Below are positions 1 to 9,597 of a DNA stretch of 64,000 nucleotides, one piece after another. Every line of letters starts with the position of its first letter. Within the stretch, counting starts at the first letter, position 1. The notes beneath the pieces were generated by a model. The model was not told where the DNA came from. It ran no database searches and saw only the letters and a list, made by a program, of their open reading frames with translations. Position numbers and translations under genes: made by a program. Where the stretch lies: assembly GCF_000585355.1 (NCBI RefSeq), contig NZ_KK073873.1, forward strand, positions 2,151,703-2,215,702, given 5' to 3'. The stretch comes from Xylanibacter oryzae DSM 17970 (GTDB lineage: Bacteria; Bacteroidota; Bacteroidia; Bacteroidales; Bacteroidaceae).

Positions 1-58
1 AGGTTACAAATTTAATAACATTTTATGTAAAAACCACACTAAAGAGATATTTTTTTAT

Positions 59-66
59 TAATTTTG
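59..66 (+). promoter_or_regulatory. Bacteroidota -7 promoter box upstream of metF
   Basis: TAATTTTG matches the TAnnTTTG -7 consensus of Bacteroidota primary sigma promoters. It lies 23 bases before the metF start and is the only such box ahead of the metF-holB-ricT-gldH run, so it probably drives the whole operon. Confidence 0.6.
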
Positions 67-89
67 CAACAAAATAATACAAGAGTAAG

Positions 90-1046
90 ATGAAAATCAT
101 TGATTTAATCAAAAAAGATGTTGATCGCAAGCACTTTTCGTTTGAGGTCTTGCCTCCTTTAAAAGGCACCGGCACCGAAAAGCTCTTCAATACAATAGAT
201 AAGCTGAGAGATTTTGAACCTCTGTTTATAAATATAACCACGCATCATAGCGAATATACATATAAGGAACTTGATAATGGATTGCTTGAGCGTCAAAGTG
301 TAAGACGACGTCCCGGCACAATTGCTATTGCAGCTGCCATACAGAACAAATTTGACATTCCTGTACAGCCTCATATAATTTGTAGCGGAGCTACTATTGA
401 GGATATTGAATATGAATTGCTGGATTTGCAATTTCTAGGTATTTCAAATCTACTGCTACTCAGAGGTGATAAAGCAAAAGATGACAAATCATTTAAAGCT
501 ACTAACGGTGGACATCTTCATACGACAGATTTAATAAAGCAGGTTAATAAATTCAACGATGGATTCTTTGAAGACGGAACAAAAATCAAATGTTCTGGAC
601 AAAAATTTGACTATGGAGTGGCTTGTTATCCTGAAAAGCATGAAGAATCGCCTAACATCGAGATGGATTTGAAATATCTAAAAGAGAAACAAGATCTAGG
701 AGCTGAATATGCGGTTACACAGCTTTTCTATGACAATAATAAGTTCTTCTCGTTTATAAAGCGTGCTAGAGAAATGGGAATAACTATTCCTATTATTCCT
801 GGCATTAAACCTTTTACTAAAACATCACAATTGAATATTGTACCTAAAACATTTCATTGCGATATACCAGATGAACTCGCTAGAGAAGCCATTAAATGCG
901 AAACAGACGATGAAGCAAAGCAATTGGGCATAGAATGGGCAACTTCGCAATGTGAAGAATTGTACAAAGCAGGCGTTCACAGTGTGCATTTTTATACTGT
1001 CTCGGCTGTAGATTCGGTTCGTAAAATTGTAAACAAGTTACTCTAA
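90..1046 (+). CDS. metF: methylenetetrahydrofolate reductase
   Basis: Reduces 5,10-methylene-THF to 5-methyl-THF, the methyl donor for methionine synthesis, in the cytoplasm with an FAD cofactor. The 318-residue protein has the family layout: an early SFEVLPP segment, LLLLRGD near residue 127, the YPEKHEES stretch near 188, and a TQLFYDN strand near 222. Length is normal for bacterial MetF. First gene of a tight plus-strand operon; only one base separates its stop from holB. Folate one-carbon metabolism connects it by pathway, not by position, to the AICAR transformylase at 25.1 kb. Confidence 0.96.
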   Translation: MKIIDLIKKDVDRKHFSFEVLPPLKGTGTEKLFNTIDKLRDFEPLFINITTHHSEYTYKELDNGLLERQSVRRRPGTIAIAAAIQNKFDIPVQPHIICSGATIEDIEYELLDLQFLGISNLLLLRGDKAKDDKSFKATNGGHLHTTDLIKQVNKFNDGFFEDGTKIKCSGQKFDYGVACYPEKHEESPNIEMDLKYLKEKQDLGAEYAVTQLFYDNNKFFSFIKRAREMGITIPIIPGIKPFTKTSQLNIVPKTFHCDIPDELAREAIKCETDDEAKQLGIEWATSQCEELYKAGVHSVHFYTVSAVDSVRKIVNKLL

Positions 1047-1047
1047 G

Positions 1048-2184
1048 ATGAAATTCAGTGAAGTCATAGGTCAAAGTGAAGCAAAAAACCGTCTGATACA
1101 GATTGTTAATGAAAATCGCATACCACATGCCTTATTATTCTGTGGCCCCAAAGGTTGTGGAAAAATGGCACTGGCTATGGCATTTTCATCATATCTACTA
1201 TGCAAAGACCACAAAGATGAGGATTCTTGTGGTATGTGTAGCCAGTGCGTCATGTTAGGTAAATGGGAACATCCGGACCTACACTTTACTTATCCTGTAA
1301 TTAGACCTGCCGGAGAATCAGCTGCACATAAGATGATCAGTGATGATTTCAGTACGGAATGGCATGAAATGATTTGCAAGGGAGTCTATTTTGATATGGA
1401 GCAATGGCTGGATTACCAGAAAGCGGGTAACCAGCAGGCAAAAATAGGTGTTGGCGAAAGTACAGATTTATTAAAGAAACTAAGTTTGAAGTCGAGTCAG
1501 GGTGGATACAAGATATCTCTGATATGGTTGCCAGAGAACATGAATCAGGAATGTGCTAATGCACTGCTGAAATTGTTGGAAGAGCCACCTTCTAAAACAG
1601 TATTCATATTAGTATCAGAAGAACCTGAACGACTATTAGAAACAATAAGAAGCCGAACACAACGTTTTGATCTAAAACGAATTGACGATAAAGAAATAGA
1701 AGATGGGCTTATTGAAAAGCGTGGAATAGACCAACCTGTAGCCCTACGCATTGCTCACATAGCAAACGGAAGTTGGATGCGTGCACTTCAGGAATTGGAC
1801 TACGGAAATGAAAACAAGGCCTTTCTTGATATGTTCATCATACTAATGCGAATGGCATACGTTCGCAACGTAAAAGAGCTTGCTAAATGGAGTGAATCTG
1901 TATCAAGTTTTGGAAGAGAGAAACAGAAACGTTTCCTTACTTATTTTTTAAGGATGGTGAGAGAGAACTTCGTATACAACTTCAATAAAACAGAGATAAA
2001 CTACCTTACAGCTGAAGAGGAAGCCTTCTCTAGGAATTTTGCCCGTTTCATAAATGAAGCCAACATAATTCCTATTGCAGATTTGATCAACAAAGCTCAA
2101 AGAGATATAATACAAAATGCTAATGGGAAAATAGTCTTTTTTGATTTAGCTTTAAATATGATAGTATTACTAATACAAAAATAA
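1048..2184 (+). CDS. holB: DNA polymerase III subunit delta' (clamp loader)
   Basis: Clamp-loader AAA+ subunit that helps load the sliding clamp. The 378-residue protein starts with the FSEVIGQ segment, followed by a Walker-A-like GPKGCGK near residue 33 and a four-cysteine zinc cluster (CKDH...CGMCSQC) near 51-67. An ALLKLLEEPP sensor segment lies near 171 and SRTQRFDLK near 203, typical of the DnaX/HolB family. The phosphate loop ends in GKM rather than GKT/GKS, in keeping with a subunit that usually does not hydrolyse ATP. The gene follows metF after one base and precedes the PSP1 gene by four, so cotranslation is likely. Confidence 0.93.
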   Translation: MKFSEVIGQSEAKNRLIQIVNENRIPHALLFCGPKGCGKMALAMAFSSYLLCKDHKDEDSCGMCSQCVMLGKWEHPDLHFTYPVIRPAGESAAHKMISDDFSTEWHEMICKGVYFDMEQWLDYQKAGNQQAKIGVGESTDLLKKLSLKSSQGGYKISLIWLPENMNQECANALLKLLEEPPSKTVFILVSEEPERLLETIRSRTQRFDLKRIDDKEIEDGLIEKRGIDQPVALRIAHIANGSWMRALQELDYGNENKAFLDMFIILMRMAYVRNVKELAKWSESVSSFGREKQKRFLTYFLRMVRENFVYNFNKTEINYLTAEEEAFSRNFARFINEANIIPIADLINKAQRDIIQNANGKIVFFDLALNMIVLLIQK

Positions 2185-2188
2185 ATAT

Positions 2189-3370
2189 ATGGATTACAAA
2201 AATATGAAATTCAAAATATGCTCAGGATGCGACCGAGGGCTCTGCCATAAAGGTTGCAGTCGTCAAGATAAGCAACTAAATACTTATGATTGGTTAGCTG
2301 ATGTTCCTGGCAATGCAGAAAGTACAGACCTTGTTGAAGTTCAATTCAAAAATACGCGCAAAGGTTATTTCCATAATGTAAATAATCTGGAGTTGAAAAA
2401 GGGTGATATTGTAGCTGTAGAAGCTAGTCCTGGCCACGATATTGGCGTAGTAACACTAACAGGGCGGTTAGTAAAGTTGCAAATCAAAAAGGCCAATCTA
2501 AAATCTGCTGATGACATAAAACGCATATATCGTATTGTCAAACCTGTAGATATGGATAAATACGAAGAGGCAAAAGGTAGAGAATATGATACTATGATCC
2601 AAAGCCGTGAAATAGCTAAGGGTCTGGGACTGAATATGAAAATCGGTGATGTTGAATACCAAGGTGATGGCAACAAAGCCATATTTTATTATATCGCTGA
2701 TGAGCGAGTTGACTTCAGACAACTAATAAAAGTTCTAGCTGAGACATTTCACGTCCGAATAGAAATGAAACAAATAGGTGCAAGACAGGAGGCCGGACGT
2801 ATCGGAGGAACGGGACCTTGTGGTCGTGAACTATGTTGCGCAACATGGATGAAAAGTTTCGTATCTGTAAGTACAAACGCAGCTCGTTTTCAGGACATAT
2901 CACTTAACCCACAGAAATTAGCTGGTATGTGCGCAAAATTGAAATGTTGTCTAAACTACGAAGTTGATGATTATATTGATGCAAACAAGAGATTGCCTAG
3001 TAGAGAAATAATATTGCAAACTACCGACAGTGATTATTACTTGTTTAAATCTGATATACTATCAGGACTTATAACTTACTCTACTGATAAGAATATGCCA
3101 GCAAACCTTGAGACGATAACAGGGAAGCGTGCAATGGAAATAATCGAGATGAACAGAAAAGGTGAGAAGCCTCTTTCACTTGAAGAAAACGGTAAAGAGA
3201 AGAAAGCTGATGAGCATGTAGACTTGTTAGCTCAAGAAAACATAAACCGCTTTGATAAAAACAGGAAAAACAAAAAGAGGAAGCCACGCAAACCACGCAA
3301 TATAAATGACAAGCAAGATAATAATAATCCTGAGGCCCAACCAAAACAAAATGATGTGAATAAAAAATAA
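2189..3370 (+). CDS. PSP1 domain protein, RicT/YaaT-like
   Basis: The 393-residue protein has an N-terminal cysteine cluster (CSGCDRGLCHKGC, residues ~11-23) and a central PSP1 domain. Conserved cysteine motifs are GPCGRELCCATW near 209 and CAKLKCCLNYE near 248. The last ~70 residues are a lysine/arginine/asparagine-rich, probably disordered tail. In Firmicutes the homologue RicT/YaaT binds iron-sulfur clusters with RicA and RicF and acts on RNA processing and sporulation. Those partners are not visible here, so the Bacteroidota role is unknown. The gene follows holB, an arrangement also seen in Firmicutes. Its stop codon overlaps the gldH start by one base. Confidence 0.85.
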   Translation: MDYKNMKFKICSGCDRGLCHKGCSRQDKQLNTYDWLADVPGNAESTDLVEVQFKNTRKGYFHNVNNLELKKGDIVAVEASPGHDIGVVTLTGRLVKLQIKKANLKSADDIKRIYRIVKPVDMDKYEEAKGREYDTMIQSREIAKGLGLNMKIGDVEYQGDGNKAIFYYIADERVDFRQLIKVLAETFHVRIEMKQIGARQEAGRIGGTGPCGRELCCATWMKSFVSVSTNAARFQDISLNPQKLAGMCAKLKCCLNYEVDDYIDANKRLPSREIILQTTDSDYYLFKSDILSGLITYSTDKNMPANLETITGKRAMEIIEMNRKGEKPLSLEENGKEKKADEHVDLLAQENINRFDKNRKNKKRKPRKPRNINDKQDNNNPEAQPKQNDVNKK

Positions 3371-3840
3371 TGATGAAACGCAAGTTTTACATATTATTAG
3401 AATCGTTTATTATGATGACAACATTTATGTTGTCATCATGCAATAAACATGTTGTGTATAATAAATACAATCATACACCCATAACAGGTTGGGAGAAAAA
3501 TGATACATTGAAATTTGATATACCAATAGCCGAAGGAGGCTTTTACAAGCAAGACCTTGGATTACGTATAAACGGTGCTTATCCCTTTATGAGCCTCTGC
3601 CTTATAGTAGAGCAAACAATATATCCTAGCAATAAAACTATTGTTGATACACTAAACTGTAGTCTAATCAATAAAGATGGATATGCAAAGGGTAATGGAA
3701 TAAGTTATTACCAATACAACTTTAACATTTCGCATATAGAATTACACAAAGGAGACTCTATACATGTATGCATAAGGCATAACATGAAACGGGAAATTTT
3801 ACCTGGAATATCCGACGTAGGATTTTCTCTAGGAAGATAA
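3370..3840 (+). CDS. gldH: gliding motility lipoprotein GldH family
   Basis: Small lipoprotein of 156 residues. A signal peptide ends in a lipobox (LSSC near residue 24), followed by a single beta-rich domain. The YNKYNHTPITGW and DLGLRINGAYPF segments are typical of GldH. In Flavobacterium gldH is needed for gliding; in non-gliding Bacteroidales the gene persists with unclear function. It may start at either of two adjacent ATGs (3370 or 3373). Last gene of the metF operon, it converges on rodA with only five bases between the two stops and no clear terminator. Confidence 0.82.
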   Translation: MMKRKFYILLESFIMMTTFMLSSCNKHVVYNKYNHTPITGWEKNDTLKFDIPIAEGGFYKQDLGLRINGAYPFMSLCLIVEQTIYPSNKTIVDTLNCSLINKDGYAKGNGISYYQYNFNISHIELHKGDSIHVCIRHNMKREILPGISDVGFSLGR

Positions 3841-3845
3841 TATTT

Positions 3846-5315
3846 TTATGTCCTTACAAGATTGCGGCCTGCATCTATCCTCAAAAATATAAAAAGTAAG
3901 AACGTAAATCCCCATAATGAAGATCCTCCATAGCTAAAGAATGGCAAAGGTATACCAATTACAGGAGTTAATCCCAAAACCATACCGACATTTATGAATA
4001 CATGGAATAGAAATATTCCTACTATAGAATAGCCATAGATTCGCCCAAACTTAAATTGTTGCCGCTCTGCAAGGTATATTAAACGTAGAATCAAGGCTAA
4101 GAACAATAGTAAGACACCTGCAGATCCAAGGAAACCTTCTTCTTCTCCTACAGTACAGAATATAAAGTCTGTATCTTGCTCTGGGACGAATTTAAGTTTT
4201 GTTTGTGTACCATTAAGAAATCCTTTTCCTTCTAATCCACCAGAACCTATTGCTATCTCACTTTGGTGCACGTTGTATCCTGCACCAGCAAGGTCTTCAT
4301 CCAATCCTAACAGGACATTGATACGCACACGCTGATGAGGTTCCATCACATCATTAAGAACATAATCTGCCGAATAGAAAAATAGTACTGACCCCAAAGC
4401 AAACAATACTATATAAAAATAGTTTTTAAAACGGGTACTAAGGGCTTGATAAAACAGGAATCCAATCATTCCAGCTGTCATGAATAGTTGAGCCCAAACG
4501 ACATCAAATGGTATTACATACGTTGAAAACAGTACGAAGATAAGGGTCAGGCCTATTACATAAAAGATTATATAACGTGCCATTTTAGCCTCTTTACAAT
4601 ATATATGCACCATTGATGCTGTAAAGATCTGCACCAAAAATAATACCACAAATTTACCTACCGAAGTAGTATTACTCAAAATGAGAGTCTCTTCAAAACG
4701 TATTCCTACAACAAAATATACTACCAAAGCAACTCCCGTGAACAATATACTCCCGGGCATTCCCTCTCTATAAAACATAAGGAAAAAGGCTAGATAAACC
4801 AAAGCAGATCCAGTCTCACGCTGGCCTACAATAAAAAGCATTGGCAAAACGACCATGCCACAAGCACATGCAAAATCTTTCCATCTGCTCATATTAAATC
4901 CATAAGAACTCATAAATTTTGCCACGCCTAATGCTGTTGCGAACTTTGCGAACTCTGCCGGTTGCAATCTCAATGGTCCTAATACGAGCCATGAACGTGA
5001 ACCTTTTATCTCATGAGGATTGAATATCGTTATAAAAAGTAGTAATAACAAAGCTGCATATATAATATATGCATAAGTTTCATAGAATCTATCATCAAGC
5101 ATCAACAATACAAATCCAAGGCATATTGATGTACCTATCCAGATTATCTGCATGCCTGAACGTGTTCCAAAACTAAATATATCAGTTTCACCAAATGTAT
5201 AACTTGCTCCACATACACTCACCCATCCAAAAGCAAGTAATACTAAATATATACCGATAGTCCACCAATCTAATGAACCAAGTACTCCCTGTTGTTTACC
5301 TGTTCTTTGAGCCAT
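3846..5315 (-). CDS. rodA: SEDS peptidoglycan glycosyltransferase RodA
   Basis: Polytopic membrane protein that polymerises glycan strands during side-wall growth, with the class-B PBP encoded just upstream. About ten hydrophobic segments are visible. SEDS hallmarks include SWLVLGPLRLQPAEFAK near residue 116, the HQSEIAIGSGG loop near 352, and the final PLPFFSYGGSS near 460. I place the start at the ATG at 5315; the TTG two codons upstream is less likely. The start overlaps the end of mrdA by 20 bases, suggesting coupled translation. Length (489) exceeds E. coli RodA (370) because of extra membrane segments in the middle, as is common in Bacteroidota. Confidence 0.95.
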   Translation of the reverse strand: MAQRTGKQQGVLGSLDWWTIGIYLVLLAFGWVSVCGASYTFGETDIFSFGTRSGMQIIWIGTSICLGFVLLMLDDRFYETYAYIIYAALLLLLFITIFNPHEIKGSRSWLVLGPLRLQPAEFAKFATALGVAKFMSSYGFNMSRWKDFACACGMVVLPMLFIVGQRETGSALVYLAFFLMFYREGMPGSILFTGVALVVYFVVGIRFEETLILSNTTSVGKFVVLFLVQIFTASMVHIYCKEAKMARYIIFYVIGLTLIFVLFSTYVIPFDVVWAQLFMTAGMIGFLFYQALSTRFKNYFYIVLFALGSVLFFYSADYVLNDVMEPHQRVRINVLLGLDEDLAGAGYNVHQSEIAIGSGGLEGKGFLNGTQTKLKFVPEQDTDFIFCTVGEEEGFLGSAGVLLLFLALILRLIYLAERQQFKFGRIYGYSIVGIFLFHVFINVGMVLGLTPVIGIPLPFFSYGGSSLWGFTFLLFIFLRIDAGRNLVRT

Positions 5316-7146
5316 ATGCAATACGTCTATTTTGGAATTCTGTAGCTCTTTTCTCTGAACTAGGAGAAAGTTTGCCTGTTATATATTGTTCCATCATAAG
5401 TGCACCTATAGGTACACCATAATCAGCACCGAAACCACCATTTTCTACATATACAGCTATCGCTATTTTCGGTTTATTCATAGGAGCAAATCCCATAAAT
5501 ACAGAATGGTCCTGGCCACGATTCTGTGCTGTTCCTGTTTTACCACAAACTAAATAATCTGCTCTATTAGCAGCCTTACAAGAGCCCTTTATAACTGAAC
5601 TGCGCATACCTGCGACAACAGCTTCATAAGCCCAATGACTAGCCTTAGTATAATGCTTGCGCATATATTCCGGTGCCAAAGGATCTCCTTGTACTTTTCT
5701 TACTACATGAGGTATGTAATAATAGCCACGATTAGCTATTGTTGAACATAAATTTGCAATTTGCAACGGTGTGAGATTAACCTCACCTTGCCCAATAGCT
5801 ATACTTATTACCGTAAGACCATTCCATGATCCTCGGTAAGCTCTGTCATAAAAACTAGCATTTGGTATAAGTCCTCGTTTCTCACCGGGAAGGTCTATCC
5901 CTAATTTATACCCTAAGCCCATACTTACCATATAATCTCGCCAAAGGTCCATTGCCTGCTGAACATTCTTATATTTGCGCCTATCAGACATCATATGGTA
6001 AAGTCCCCAACAAAAATAGCTATTACATGATGTACTAATAGCATCAGTAAGGTCTAATGGAGATGCATGACCATGACACCCGACATGTAAACCCTTATAA
6101 TAGAATCCATGATGACATGGAAACATTGTATGAGGTGTTATGATTCCTTCTGTAAGATATGTTAAAGCCTGTGTTGTCTTAAATGTTGAACCAGGTGGAT
6201 ATTGTCCCATAATAGAGCGGTTCAGTAATGGTTTCCAAACATTACGTGTAAGGCTTACTGTATTTTTACTTCTATGGCGGCCAACCAATATTCGCGGATC
6301 ATATGTAGGTGAAGAAACCATACATAGAACTTCTCCCGTACTTGGTTCTATAGCTACAATAGCTCCTATTTTACCCTGCATAAGTCTTTCTCCAAGAGCC
6401 TGGAGATTAAGATCCATGCCTAAAGTTAAATCTTTACCTGGTAACGGTTTTTGGTCTAGTTTACCATTTTGATAACTCCCCTGTATACGGCCATGAGCAT
6501 CACGGAGAAGAATCTGTATACCCTTTACGCCACGTAGCTGCTTTTCGTAATAACGCTCAACACCTAGTTTTCCAATATAGTCACCTGGCTGATAATAGTT
6601 ATCTTCCTCTATATCTGCAGGAGAAACCTCGCCTACATCTCCAAGGACATGTGCAGCGTAGCCATACTGATACTGTCTAATCGATCGTTTTTGGACATAA
6701 AAACCGGGGAAGCGGAATATCTTTTCTTGAAAAAGACTGAATTCTTTATCAGACAATTGATTCATAAACATCTGCTGTGTAAATCTAGAATAACCAGGAT
6801 TCTTTGAACGATCTTTTATATCTTTCATTCGTTGAATAAAGAATTCTTTTGTTATGCCTAGACTATTACAAAAGTCTGTTGTATCCAATCTACCACTTTC
6901 CTCGTTCATAACAACCATAATATCATAAGAAGGCTGATTATATACCATCAATTTGCCATTACGATCATATATTGCACCTCTTGATGGATATTCTATTTTT
7001 TTTAAGAAGGCATTACTATCTGCATTTTTCTTATAGTCATCACTCATTATTTGAAGAGTGAAAAGACGTATAATATAAAGTGCAACAATAGCTATAGCGA
7101 CTCCGCCAATAACCATTCGCCTATTTTCTAGTTCGTAGTCCTTCAT
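5296..7146 (-). CDS. mrdA: penicillin-binding protein 2 (class B transpeptidase)
   Basis: Cross-links peptide stems in the elongasome, acting in the periplasm with RodA. The 616-residue protein has one N-terminal membrane anchor (~11-33), a PBP dimerisation domain (~50-230) and a transpeptidase domain. Active-site motifs are all present: S320-T-F-K323, S373-C-N375 and K-T-G near 555. Length is typical. It lies between mreD (19-base gap) and rodA (overlap), the conserved shape-operon order. No defect is seen. Confidence 0.97.
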   Translation of the reverse strand: MKDYELENRRMVIGGVAIAIVALYIIRLFTLQIMSDDYKKNADSNAFLKKIEYPSRGAIYDRNGKLMVYNQPSYDIMVVMNEESGRLDTTDFCNSLGITKEFFIQRMKDIKDRSKNPGYSRFTQQMFMNQLSDKEFSLFQEKIFRFPGFYVQKRSIRQYQYGYAAHVLGDVGEVSPADIEEDNYYQPGDYIGKLGVERYYEKQLRGVKGIQILLRDAHGRIQGSYQNGKLDQKPLPGKDLTLGMDLNLQALGERLMQGKIGAIVAIEPSTGEVLCMVSSPTYDPRILVGRHRSKNTVSLTRNVWKPLLNRSIMGQYPPGSTFKTTQALTYLTEGIITPHTMFPCHHGFYYKGLHVGCHGHASPLDLTDAISTSCNSYFCWGLYHMMSDRRKYKNVQQAMDLWRDYMVSMGLGYKLGIDLPGEKRGLIPNASFYDRAYRGSWNGLTVISIAIGQGEVNLTPLQIANLCSTIANRGYYYIPHVVRKVQGDPLAPEYMRKHYTKASHWAYEAVVAGMRSSVIKGSCKAANRADYLVCGKTGTAQNRGQDHSVFMGFAPMNKPKIAIAVYVENGGFGADYGVPIGALMMEQYITGKLSPSSEKRATEFQNRRIAYGSKNR

Positions 7147-7165
7147 AAAATTGTGTCTCCTTATA

Positions 7166-7666
7166 CTACTTCTTCCTTAGATTTTCAATTACAAGTATAA
7201 GAATAACTGTAATTATAGTACTTCCACCTATACACTCTAACCACTGAATCCAATTAAAGAAGTTGAATGTTTCTAATGTAAAGAACACTATATTGTATAA
7301 TAGATCTAATATCAATACATAATAGAAAAAACGATCCCCACCCATACTTTTCAAGCCTGGTTCAAAATCATCATCACTATCTTGAAGCATAAAAAGATCA
7401 AGTATATAAGGTTGGATAAGTCCAATGAAAGTAAGTGACGCAGCTGCAACGCCAGGGGTATTGGCAAACATATCTACAGATAGGCCAAGAAAGAAGCTCC
7501 ATAGCAATATACTCCAACGCGATGTATTGCGACGGAATAACATCACCAGATAGACATATAACAATGGTGTAGCACAATCAAACAGATGGATGTGATTAAA
7601 CACCAACGCCTGTGCCAAACATAAAACGATAAAAGTCAAGCTTCGTTTTAATATATCTATAGTCAT
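7166..7666 (-). CDS. mreD: rod shape-determining protein MreD
   Basis: Small integral membrane protein (166 residues) of the elongasome, thought to bridge MreC and PBP2/RodA. Five or so hydrophobic segments are visible. The call rests mainly on size, topology and position between mreC and mrdA, since MreD is poorly conserved. Only three bases separate its start from the mreC stop. Confidence 0.88.
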   Translation of the reverse strand: MTIDILKRSLTFIVLCLAQALVFNHIHLFDCATPLLYVYLVMLFRRNTSRWSILLWSFFLGLSVDMFANTPGVAAASLTFIGLIQPYILDLFMLQDSDDDFEPGLKSMGGDRFFYYVLILDLLYNIVFFTLETFNFFNWIQWLECIGGSTIITVILILVIENLRKK

Positions 7667-7669
7667 CTC

Positions 7670-8536
7670 TTAATAATTACTTTTCTGTTTGAGCGAATCT
7701 TTTGCTGCATTTAACAGCAGAACTCTTTCTTTTATATTAGGTTCATCAACGACACAGACATCCCTTAGATTTCCAAAATCAGTAGATAACTGTACTTTGA
7801 GCCTATATGAAAGTCCATCATGCGAATTATACGCTTGCAGAATTTTGCCAACAAGGACACCTGCCGGAAAAACTGAAGAATACCCACTTGTGATAATCCA
7901 ATCACCTAACTTAAAATGAGCATGACGAGGAATATCATCAACAAAAGCCTGCTGACTAGGGCCACCAGACCAATGTAAATAGCCAAAATAGCCACGACCT
8001 CGGATGGAACAGCTTATATTTGATTTTGGATTCAATGCAGGAATTACAATAGAATAGTGCTTAGATACCAAATATACAATTCCAACTACTCCATTTCCGC
8101 AAACTACTCCCATGTCACTTTTTATTCCATCATCACTACCTTTATCCAACGTTATGAAGTTATCATTTCTATTAACCGAATTGCTTATTACTTTAGCAGG
8201 TATCAGATGATACTGACTTAGCATTTGCAACTTGTTACGCTGAACAGATGTAGTATCCTTTGTAATATCGTACATCTGAGCACGTAGTTGATTTACTTGA
8301 CGCTCAAGGTAGAAATTGCGAAGCATTAGTTCTTTATTAACATGAGTAAGGCTGAAGAATTGTTCTACACTTGAGTTCCATTCATAAACCTTTCCCGCAA
8401 CAACATTGGCAGAACTTAACCATACACTACCTTGGTAGCTATTATACTGGAATAGCAACACAAAACTGGTTACCTCTAATAATATAAAGAGGAACCAGTG
8501 ATTATATTTCGCAATAAAATCTAAAAGATTGCGCAT
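7670..8536 (-). CDS. mreC: rod shape-determining protein MreC
   Basis: Bitopic periplasmic protein that organises the elongasome and activates PBP2. The 288-residue protein has one N-terminal membrane segment (~14-30), then a short coiled coil with the NFYLERQVNQLR run near 75, then the MreC beta-sandwich. The NFITLDKGSDDGI segment near 127 and GVVGIV near 150 are characteristic. It follows mreB by one base. No truncation is seen. Confidence 0.94.
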   Translation of the reverse strand: MRNLLDFIAKYNHWFLFILLEVTSFVLLFQYNSYQGSVWLSSANVVAGKVYEWNSSVEQFFSLTHVNKELMLRNFYLERQVNQLRAQMYDITKDTTSVQRNKLQMLSQYHLIPAKVISNSVNRNDNFITLDKGSDDGIKSDMGVVCGNGVVGIVYLVSKHYSIVIPALNPKSNISCSIRGRGYFGYLHWSGGPSQQAFVDDIPRHAHFKLGDWIITSGYSSVFPAGVLVGKILQAYNSHDGLSYRLKVQLSTDFGNLRDVCVVDEPNIKERVLLLNAAKDSLKQKSNY

Positions 8537-8537
8537 A

Positions 8538-9560
8538 TTATCTCATTAGGAAAGAGAAACGGTCAACATTCTTCAATGCGATACCGGCTCCTTTCGCTAC
8601 GCTGTGCAGAGGATCTTCGTCTATATGAAATGGAATATTTATTTTATCTGTAAGACGTTTGTCCAAACCACGCAACAAAGCGCCACCACCAGTGAGGTAT
8701 ATACCATTCTTTACGATATCTGCATAAAGTTCTGGAGGAGTATTCTCTAACGCGCTAAGCACCGCTGTCTCTATTTTAGCTATACTTTTATCAAGGCAAT
8801 GAGCTACTTCCTGATAGCATACAGGAACCTCCATTGGAAGAGCCGTTATACGATTAGGGCCATGAACTATATAATCTTCCGGTGCTTCTTCACCCAAATC
8901 TGTAAGAGCAGAACCAACATGTATCTTTATACGTTCAGCCATACGTTCACTGACTTTTACATTATGTTGACGACTCATATATTCTTGAATATCAGCAGTA
9001 AGGTCATCACCGGCTACACGTATTGAATTGTTAGATACAATACCGCCCAATGATATAACAGCAATTTCAGTGCTGCCACCACCAATATCAACAATCATAT
9101 TACCTTCCGGAGCTTCAACATCAATACCTATACCAATAGCAGCTGCCATCGGTTCAAAAATCAGATATACATCACGACCATCCGCATGTTCTGCAGAGTC
9201 ACGTACTGCACGGAGCTCTACCTCAGTAGAACCAGAAGGAACGCCAATAACCATACGCAAAGACGGAGAAAAAAGGCGGCTACCTGAATGTACCATCTTT
9301 ATAAGCCCACGCATCATTTGCTCGCAAGCCGTAAAATCGGCAATAACGCCATCACGTAAAGGGCGTATAACATGTATATTGTCGTGAGTTTTTTCGTACA
9401 TCATCTTAGCTTTTTCGCCAACAGCGATCATCTTGTCTGTACGACGGTCGAGTGCTACGACAGATGGTTCGTCTACTACAATTTTATCATCACTGATAAT
9501 AATAGTATTGGCCGTACCAAGGTCCATTGCAATCTCCTGAATAAATGAAAAAAATCCCAT
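8538..9560 (-). CDS. mreB: rod shape-determining protein MreB (actin-like)
   Basis: Cytoplasmic actin homologue whose membrane-bound filaments direct side-wall synthesis. The 340-residue protein carries the nucleotide-binding motifs in order: DLGTANT near residue 13, MVIGVPSG near 103, the IVDIGGGSTEIAV phosphate-2 loop near 157, and YLTGGGALLRG near 288. Length is normal. It is the second gene of the operon, 37 bases downstream of the IMP cyclohydrolase gene; no promoter box is evident in that gap, so both are probably on one transcript. Confidence 0.98.
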   Translation of the reverse strand: MGFFSFIQEIAMDLGTANTIIISDDKIVVDEPSVVALDRRTDKMIAVGEKAKMMYEKTHDNIHVIRPLRDGVIADFTACEQMMRGLIKMVHSGSRLFSPSLRMVIGVPSGSTEVELRAVRDSAEHADGRDVYLIFEPMAAAIGIGIDVEAPEGNMIVDIGGGSTEIAVISLGGIVSNNSIRVAGDDLTADIQEYMSRQHNVKVSERMAERIKIHVGSALTDLGEEAPEDYIVHGPNRITALPMEVPVCYQEVAHCLDKSIAKIETAVLSALENTPPELYADIVKNGIYLTGGGALLRGLDKRLTDKINIPFHIDEDPLHSVAKGAGIALKNVDRFSFLMR

Positions 9561-9597
9561 CTTTTTTATTATTTCTTATTATAGCTATAAATTCTTA

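Noticed and set aside
9028..9387. 119-residue plus-strand ORF opposite mreB
   Set aside because: Antisense shadow of a highly conserved gene; no family resemblance.
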